Shown here piece after piece: positions 1 to 4,067 of a stretch of 5,378 bases of DNA. The DNA is taken from NCBI GenBank assembly GCA_013698195.1, contig JACCVK010000277.1, positions 1-5,378 on the forward strand, given 5' to 3'. Origin of the DNA: Actinomycetota bacterium. GTDB taxonomy: Bacteria > Actinomycetota > Thermoleophilia > Gaiellales > Gaiellaceae. The stretch's first letter is position 1; the number at the start of each line of letters is the position of its first letter. The position numbers were made by a program, and so were the translations under genes. Below the pieces are notes generated by a model, which made no database searches, was not told the origin of the DNA, and was given only the letters and a program-made list of their open reading frames with translations.

Positions 1-822
1 GACTTCGTCGGCGACTCGCTCGGCCTGTCCCGCGAGGCTGCGAGCACGGACGCGGAGGCGATTGTCTTCTGCGGCGTGCACTTCATGGCAGAGACTGCAG
101 TCATCCTTTCGCCCGAGAAGACGGTCCTCATCCCCGATCTCGACGCCGGTTGCTCGCTCGCGGCCTCGATCAGCGCTGACGAGCTACGCGCGTGGAAGGC
201 CGAGAACCCGGGTGCGGTCGTCGTCTCATACGTGAATACGACCGCCGAGGTCAAGGCCGAGAGCGACTACTGCTGCACGTCGGGGAACGCGAAGGCCGTG
301 ATCGAGTCGATTCCCGAGGACCAGGAGATCCTCTTTCTCCCGGACATGTACCTCGGCCTCTGGCTCGAGAAGGTGACGGGCCGCAAGCTCCGCATCTGGC
401 TCGGCGAGTGCCACGTGCACGCGGGAATCCGGCCGCAGGACATCGAGCGCTGGCAGGCAGACGCACCGGACGCCGAGCTCCTCGTACATCCCGAGTGCGG
501 CTGCGCGAGCCAGTGCATGGCGTTTGGCAACGGGCGCACGCACATTCTCTCGACCGAGGGGATGATCAACTTCGCGAAGAAGTCGCCGAAGGAGCGCTTC
601 CTCGTTGCGACCGAGACCGGGATCATTCACCGGCTCTCGAAGGAGGCGCCTGAGAAGCGGTTCGAGGCAGTCTCCGAGAAGGCAATCTGCCGCTACATGA
701 AGATGATCACGCTCGAGAAGCTGCGCGACTCGCTTCGCGACTGGAAGTACGTCGTGACCGTCCCCGAGGATGTCGCGGCACGCGCGCGGGGTGCGATCGA
801 CCGGATGGTTGCGATCACTTGA
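1..822 (+). CDS. nadA: Quinolinate synthase NadA (5'-truncated by window edge)
   Basis: Quinolinate synthase condenses iminoaspartate with dihydroxyacetone phosphate to quinolinate, the committed step of de novo NAD synthesis, in the cytosol on a [4Fe-4S] cluster. The frame is open from base 1, so the start lies upstream; 273 residues are visible before TGA at 820-822. Visible NadA signatures, numbered from the first visible residue: FCGVHFMAE (cluster Cys24), YVNTTAEVKA (77-86), CCTSGNAKAV (91-100), GECHVH (Cys137), HPEC (163-166, active-site His/Glu), ATETGIIHRL (203-212) and CRYMKM (Cys230). The three putative cluster cysteines are spaced 113 and 93 residues apart. This is close to the Bacillus subtilis type and longer than the spacing of compact archaeal NadA. 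By that comparison roughly 85 N-terminal residues are missing. Extra cysteines follow HPEC (Cys168, Cys172). The stop overlaps the next gene. No nadB or nadC is visible here; they could lie upstream. Confidence 0.96.
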   Translation, partial: DFVGDSLGLSREAASTDAEAIVFCGVHFMAETAVILSPEKTVLIPDLDAGCSLAASISADELRAWKAENPGAVVVSYVNTTAEVKAESDYCCTSGNAKAVIESIPEDQEILFLPDMYLGLWLEKVTGRKLRIWLGECHVHAGIRPQDIERWQADAPDAELLVHPECGCASQCMAFGNGRTHILSTEGMINFAKKSPKERFLVATETGIIHRLSKEAPEKRFEAVSEKAICRYMKMITLEKLRDSLRDWKYVVTVPEDVAARARGAIDRMVAIT

Positions 823-1256
823 CCGACGCGACTCGGCGACCCGGTCCGAGTGACGGCGATCTGACTTCCGGCGAGCGCAGGTTCCTCGAGAACCCGTATG
901 TCGGTGTGGTGACCACCCTGTCACCTGACGGCTCGCCGCAGTCGACCGTCGTGTGGGTCGACGTCGACGACAACGGTGTCTCGATCAACACGGCATATGG
1001 CCGCGTGAAGCCCCGGAATCTGGCGCACGACCCGCGGATCTCCCTGGTTGTCGTCGACCCGGGCGATCCGTATCGCTGGGTCAAGGTGTCCGGAGACGGG
1101 AAGCTCGTCAACGAGGGAGCGGACGCGCAGATCGACCGGCTCTCGAAGAAATACACCGGACGCGACGTCTACGCCTCTCGCCAGCCGGGCGAGCAGCGCG
1201 TCACCGTCCGCATCGCGGCGAGGCGGATTCTGAGCCGCGGCATCGCCGAGGAGTGA
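819..1256 (+). CDS. F420-dependent / PPOX-class split-barrel oxidoreductase (Rv1155-like)
   Basis: The 145-residue protein belongs to the pyridoxamine-5'-phosphate-oxidase-like split beta-barrel family. It most resembles the actinobacterial Rv1155-type group, which binds coenzyme F420; substrates are mostly unknown. Motifs seen: TLSPDGSPQSTVVWVD (33-48), INTAYGRVKPRNLAHDPRIS (56-75, with the basic K/R/N residues typical of cofactor-phosphate binding), DPGDPYRWVKVSG (80-92) and IDRLSKKYTG (105-114). The length matches the family (about 140-150). The chosen start is TTG at 819, which overlaps the nadA stop in the arrangement TTGA; only a weak purine-rich stretch (GGATGG, 803-808) precedes it, so translation probably depends on coupling to nadA. 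There is no signal peptide or membrane segment, so it should be cytosolic. FMN instead of F420 is possible, as is a general stress or redox role. The family call is firm; the cofactor is inferred from the subgroup. Confidence 0.88.
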   Translation: MTDATRRPGPSDGDLTSGERRFLENPYVGVVTTLSPDGSPQSTVVWVDVDDNGVSINTAYGRVKPRNLAHDPRISLVVVDPGDPYRWVKVSGDGKLVNEGADAQIDRLSKKYTGRDVYASRQPGEQRVTVRIAARRILSRGIAEE

Positions 1257-1271
1257 ACGAGAGGGCCGGTC

Positions 1272-2333
1272 TTACGCCACGCGCACCGAGTGAACCGGCG
1301 GCAGGTTCGCAGCCGCGGTGAACCACGTACCGCCCGCGTCACGCGAGCCGAAGACGTCACCAGAGGTTGCGCCGAAGTAGAGCTCCATCGTCTCGCCCGA
1401 GCCCGACCGTCCAAACGCCTGGCGGAGGATCGTGAGATAAGCGTCTTCGGCAGGAAGTCCATCGCCGCGGGGGGTCCAGCTCGCGCCTGCGTCGCGCGTC
1501 TCGTACACGCGCACGCGACCGTCCGGCGTCACGCGGTCGAGGTCGGCGACGAGCGGGATCACGAACGCGCTGTCGGCGTCATCCGGGTCGATGACGAGCG
1601 GAAACCCGAAGTCGGAGGGGAGGCCTGTGCCGATGTCGATCCAGCTCTCGCCGGCGTCGTCCGACCGATAGACGCCGCCGTGGAACTGCATGAAGAGTCG
1701 TTCGGGCTTCGCCGGATGTCGGTGGAGGTTGTGGACACACAGGTCAAAGGTGTCCTCTCGTGCCTCTTCCTGAAGGTAGCGCGGCACGAGGCCCTGGTTG
1801 CCGTGTCGCCAGGTCTCGCCGCCGTCGTCCGAGAGCCACACGCCAACCGCGGAGATCGCGAGCGCGAGACGTGACGGATCGCCGGGCCAGGTTGCGATCG
1901 AGTGGAGGCACATGCCGCCTGCGCCGGGGCCCCACTCGGGCCGCGTCGGCTGTTCCCAGAAGGGCTTGTTGAGCTCCCAGGTGAGGCCGCCGTCGCGGCT
2001 CTCGAAAAGCACGCCCGGATCGCCGCCCGCGTACAGGAGCCCGTCCTCTTCGCCCGGCACGACGCACCACATGCGGACAAGCGCCTTCTCCTCGCTCTCG
2101 GGAAGCGCGATGCCCTCGGCCTGCTGCCACTCGCCGCCCGGATCGTCGGCGACGAACACCTTCGGTCCGTAGAAGGCCGAGGTCACGCACGCGAAGTACC
2201 GCCCCGTCCGCGCGTCGCGCGCCGCGAACTCGACGGGCTCCCCGGCAAACGAGCGCGATTCGACCTGAAACGAGCCGTTGTCGCCCCCCAGGACGAACAG
2301 ACCTTTCTTCGTGCCTACGAGAAGCTGGGTCAT
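1272..2333 (-). CDS. Cytoplasmic BNR/Asp-box beta-propeller protein
   Basis: This 353-residue protein is built from sialidase-type BNR (Asp-box, S/T-x-D-x-G-x-T/S-W) repeats. Clear boxes are at 112-119 (SRDGGLTW), 168-175 (SDDGGETW), 224-231 (SDDAGESW), 279-286 (TRDAGASW) and 330-337 (SRDAGGTW), with a degenerate one at 62-69 (ADDPGGEW). About 50-57 residues separate successive boxes, which fits a propeller of six or so blades. Asp boxes are structural loops and do not by themselves mean sialidase activity; I see no sialidase arginine triad or FRIP motif. The N-terminus (MTQLLVGTKKGLFVL) begins directly with a blade strand and has no signal peptide, so unlike secreted sialidases it is probably cytosolic. 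Start ATG at 2331-2333 is supported by AGGAGG 12 nt upstream. It is the second gene of an operon with the MoaD-like gene, only 8 nt after that stop. The specific function is unknown; databases often label such proteins exo-alpha-sialidase or YVTN/BNR repeat protein. Confidence 0.88.
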   Translation of the reverse strand: MTQLLVGTKKGLFVLGGDNGSFQVESRSFAGEPVEFAARDARTGRYFACVTSAFYGPKVFVADDPGGEWQQAEGIALPESEEKALVRMWCVVPGEEDGLLYAGGDPGVLFESRDGGLTWELNKPFWEQPTRPEWGPGAGGMCLHSIATWPGDPSRLALAISAVGVWLSDDGGETWRHGNQGLVPRYLQEEAREDTFDLCVHNLHRHPAKPERLFMQFHGGVYRSDDAGESWIDIGTGLPSDFGFPLVIDPDDADSAFVIPLVADLDRVTPDGRVRVYETRDAGASWTPRGDGLPAEDAYLTILRQAFGRSGSGETMELYFGATSGDVFGSRDAGGTWFTAAANLPPVHSVRVA

Positions 2334-2341
2334 GGAAACAC

Positions 2342-2602
2342 CTACCCTCCTGAGATCGCCGGGATGACGTGGAGCCGGTCGCCCGGCGCGACGGTTGTGT
2401 CTTCCTGACCGGACTCCCGGTTCACGAAGACGTTGACGTGCTCGCGGATCTTGCCGCGCTCGTCGATGATCCAGCCCGTGATATCCGGATGCGCGCGCTC
2501 GAGCGCTCGGAGCACCTCGGCGACGGTCGCTCCCTCGAGCTCGACCTCACGCCGTCCTCCCGCCAGCTCGGAGAGCGGCGCGCGAAGTCTCACGACAGCC
2601 AC
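2342..2602 (-). CDS. MoaD/ThiS/CysO-like sulfur-carrier (ubiquitin-fold) protein
   Basis: An 86-residue beta-grasp protein ending in Ser-Gly-Gly. The C-terminal Gly-Gly is the site that is adenylated and thiocarboxylated in MoaD, ThiS and CysO, or conjugated to lysines in archaeal SAMPs. The N-terminal strand (VRLRAPLSELAGG), the helix around ATVAEVLRALERAHP (25-39), HVNVFVN (55-61) and the tail APGDRLHVIPAISGG (72-86) fit the family. The FVN...GD...PA..GG pattern is closer to mycobacterial CysO than to classical MoaD. Start GTG at 2600-2602 has an AGGA 7 nt upstream; a second GTG three codons later is also possible. No MoaE, ThiF/MoeB activating enzyme, CysM or JAMM protease is in the window, so the pathway (molybdopterin, thiamin, cysteine or protein modification) is undetermined. 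It sits directly upstream of the propeller gene, so the two probably share a transcript and a job. Confidence 0.88.
   Translation of the reverse strand: MAVVRLRAPLSELAGGRREVELEGATVAEVLRALERAHPDITGWIIDERGKIREHVNVFVNRESGQEDTTVAPGDRLHVIPAISGG
2346..2351 (-). promoter_or_regulatory. Shine-Dalgarno site of the propeller gene, inside the MoaD-like C-terminal Gly codons
   Basis: On the minus strand the end of the MoaD-like gene reads TCA GGA GGG TAG (Ser-Gly-Gly-stop). The AGGAGG formed by the last base of the Ser codon plus the Gly-Gly codons lies 12 nt before the ATG of the propeller gene. The essential Gly-Gly tail and the downstream ribosome site therefore share bases. The spacing is slightly long, but no better site is seen. 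Confidence 0.75.
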
Positions 2603-2609
2603 GGGTCGA

Positions 2610-2613
2610 TCCT
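2610..2613 (-). promoter_or_regulatory. Shine-Dalgarno-like site of the MoaD-like gene
   Basis: AGGA on the minus strand with 7 nt to the GTG at 2602 supports this start over the second GTG three codons downstream. It is short, so support is moderate. Confidence 0.5.
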
Positions 2614-2651
2614 AGATCGCATCACTCGTTAGACGACGAGCGGAGGCGGAA

Positions 2652-2674
2652 GTAATCGACTCTCCTCGAATTAC
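2652..2674. promoter_or_regulatory. Imperfect inverted repeat upstream of the MoaD-like gene
   Basis: GTAATCGA (2652-2659) and TCGAATTAC (2666-2674) are inverted copies with one unpaired base, separated by CTCTCC. The element lies 50-72 bp upstream of the MoaD-like start, in the 143-bp gap after the saccharopine-dehydrogenase-like gene where the carrier/propeller promoter is expected. It could be an operator. It is also locally AT-richer than its surroundings. I found no convincing -35/-10 pair and no rho-independent terminator in this gap. Confidence 0.3.
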
Positions 2675-2745
2675 GTTGGCGTTGCCCCATCGGGACCGAG
2701 ACCTGCAAATCAATAGCGTGCTCGACTCAACTGCGAGCCCGGGAA

Positions 2746-3966
2746 TCAGGGAGCGAGCTCGAGGACGCCGTGCGGCGCGCCGAGCTCTCCGAGCTTCGCG
2801 AGGTACGGCTTCGGTGGAAACGCCTCCGGGCCCAAAACGCCGGCGCCCGTCCAGTCCCCGGATGCGAGCAGCTCGAGGGCGGCCACCGGATTTACGGCCG
2901 TCTGCCAGACGACCGCCTGCGCGCCGTACTCGCGCATGGACCACTCGTTGTCCACGACGTGGTAGATGTAGGTCTTCCGCGCGGCGCCGTCCTTACCCCG
3001 TCCCGTAACGAGCGTGCCGGCGCAGGTCTTGCCGCTCATCCGCTCGCCCAGGGTGGCTGGGTCGGGAAGCGCGGCGGCAACGACATCACGAGGCGCGACC
3101 TCCATGCCCTTGACGCGAATCGGGTCCTTCGAGTCGAGTCCGAGCTTGTGCAACGTCTTCAACACCTCGATGAACTCGTCGCCGAGGCCGTACTTGAACG
3201 TCACGCGCCTGCACTCGATCCAGCGCGGCACGAGGAGCACCTCCTCGTGTTCGACGTTCACGCACTCGCCCGGACCGATGCCCTCGGGAAAGTCGAACGT
3301 CTCCGGCTCCGAGAAGGGCGCGGTGGTGAACCAGCCTCGCTCCTTTTCCCAGATCACCGGGGGGTTCAGGCACTCCTCGATCGTCGTCCAGATCGAGAAC
3401 GTCGGAGCGAAGTCGTAGCCCTCGACGACCAGGTTCGCTCCGTCGCGAATTCCTACCTCGTCGATCTCGGAGAAGAGCTCGTCGGCCGCGTACCGTGCAA
3501 AGACGTCGGCCGCGCCGGGCTCGATGCCGATCCCGACGAGCGCGAGCTGTCCCTTCTCTTCCCAGCCGGCCGCGCGCTCGAACTGGTAGTCGCCGAGCTT
3601 GACTCCGACTCTCTCGTACGGCTCGGTGGGATGCGGCTCCGAGAGCGTCATCGCCATGTCGAGGTACGTGACCCCTGCCTCGAAGCACGCGTCGAAGATC
3701 TGCACGTTGAAGACCGGGTCGACTGCGTTCAGCACGGCGTCGGCCTCGTTCTCGCGGATCAGCCGGAGTACGTCGTCTTTGCTCGAGGCGTCGATCGCAT
3801 GCGCGCTGAAGCGGCTGTCGTCCAGGCCGTCCACGACACTCGCTGCGCGAGCAGCGTCGTAGTCCGCCAGCGCACAGCGATCGAAGAACGCGCGACGGCG
3901 GGCAATGGCGGCAAATGCGGATCCCACGCCGCCCGATCCGACAACGAGGATCTTCACGGCGCTCAA
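2746..3966 (-). CDS. Saccharopine dehydrogenase-family oxidoreductase (LYS9 / carboxynorspermidine dehydrogenase-like)
   Basis: The 406-residue protein has the layout of COG1748 enzymes. These form or cleave a C-N bond between an aldehyde and an amino acid or diamine: saccharopine reductase and carboxy(nor)spermidine dehydrogenase. An N-terminal Rossmann fold carries GSGGVGSAF (10-18), with ALADYDAAR after strand 2 (32-40), NAVDPVFN (80-87) and YLDMAM (101-106). Then come GIGIEPGAADVFARYA (145-160), where the family usually has a G-x-x-PG turn, the substrate-domain stretch WTTIEECLNPPVIW (193-206), and the family-like tail GPEAFPPKPYLAKL (379-392). Asp35/Asp37 at the end of beta-2 suggest NAD over NADP. 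Length fits the roughly 400-residue bacterial group. Start TTG at 3964-3966 is the most upstream in-frame start; an AGG 6 nt upstream lies inside the palindromic operator. GTG at 3955-3957 is an alternative. The gene diverges from an aldehyde dehydrogenase, so lysine or polyamine metabolism is likely; the exact substrate is not determinable. Confidence 0.88.
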   Translation of the reverse strand: MSAVKILVVGSGGVGSAFAAIARRRAFFDRCALADYDAARAASVVDGLDDSRFSAHAIDASSKDDVLRLIRENEADAVLNAVDPVFNVQIFDACFEAGVTYLDMAMTLSEPHPTEPYERVGVKLGDYQFERAAGWEEKGQLALVGIGIEPGAADVFARYAADELFSEIDEVGIRDGANLVVEGYDFAPTFSIWTTIEECLNPPVIWEKERGWFTTAPFSEPETFDFPEGIGPGECVNVEHEEVLLVPRWIECRRVTFKYGLGDEFIEVLKTLHKLGLDSKDPIRVKGMEVAPRDVVAAALPDPATLGERMSGKTCAGTLVTGRGKDGAARKTYIYHVVDNEWSMREYGAQAVVWQTAVNPVAALELLASGDWTGAGVLGPEAFPPKPYLAKLGELGAPHGVLELAP

Positions 3967-3972
3967 TTCATA

Positions 3973-3990
3973 CCTGACCGTACGGTCAGG
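3973..3990. promoter_or_regulatory. Perfect 18-bp palindrome, probable TetR-family operator
   Basis: CCTGACCGTACGGTCAGG is identical to its reverse complement over all 18 bases and lies between the two divergent dehydrogenase genes. It begins 6 nt upstream of the TTG start of the saccharopine-dehydrogenase-like gene and ends 77 nt before the GTG of the aldehyde dehydrogenase. The form (GAC-CGTACG-GTC) is typical of operators of TetR/AcrR-family homodimers. A bound dimer would block transcription or translation of the minus-strand gene, whose weak AGG ribosome site is part of the palindrome; an effect on the plus-strand promoter is possible too. No regulator gene is in the window, so the protein family is inferred. 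Confidence 0.72.
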
Positions 3991-4007
3991 CGCGAGCAGG
4001 TAGCGGG

Positions 4008-4036
4008 TTGTCGCCCTAGTTGCAGGGATATACGCT
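4008..4036 (+). promoter_or_regulatory. Candidate promoter of the aldehyde dehydrogenase gene
   Basis: TTGTCG (4008-4013) and TACGCT (4031-4036) are separated by 17 bp and resemble an actinobacterial housekeeping -35/-10 pair (TTGNCN, TANNNT). An overlapping -10 option is TATACG at 4029-4034. A start near 4043 would leave a leader of about 25 nt with the GGAGG site. This is judged by eye only. A promoter for the divergent gene must lie in the same gap, but I could not single one out with confidence. Confidence 0.35.
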
Positions 4037-4055
4037 CATTCGGATTTCACCGAAC

Positions 4056-4060
4056 GGAGG
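4056..4060 (+). promoter_or_regulatory. Shine-Dalgarno site of the aldehyde dehydrogenase
   Basis: GGAGG with 7 nt to the GTG at 4068 decides that start. A small inverted repeat, TTCGG/CCGAA (4039-4043 and 4050-4054, loop of 6), ends one base before it. It could form a weak leader hairpin beside the ribosome site; its significance is unproven. Confidence 0.8.
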
Positions 4061-4067
4061 TCGTCGC

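Noticed and set aside
226..924. Minus-strand open frame of 232 codons opposite nadA.
   Set aside because: His/Arg/Leu-rich low-complexity translation without recognisable domains; it is a shadow of the unmistakable nadA frame.
1265..1299. GCCGGT/ACCGGC inverted repeat across the convergent gene ends, considered as a bidirectional terminator.
   Set aside because: The stem is only 6 bp with a 23-nt loop and no T-run on either strand, and part lies inside the propeller coding region.
1272..2333. Annotation of the propeller as a sialidase.
   Set aside because: Only Asp-box repeats support it. No signal peptide, arginine triad or FRIP motif is visible, so a catalytic claim is unsupported.
2404..2411. 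CCTGACCG, a copy of half of the 3973-3990 palindrome, inside the MoaD-like gene.
   Set aside because: The second half is missing and the site is within coding sequence, so a lone 8-base match is likely chance.
2342..2602. Naming the small carrier moaD and assigning molybdopterin synthesis.
   Set aside because: No molybdopterin genes are in the window and the sequence pattern is nearer to CysO; ThiS, CysO or modifier roles are equally open.
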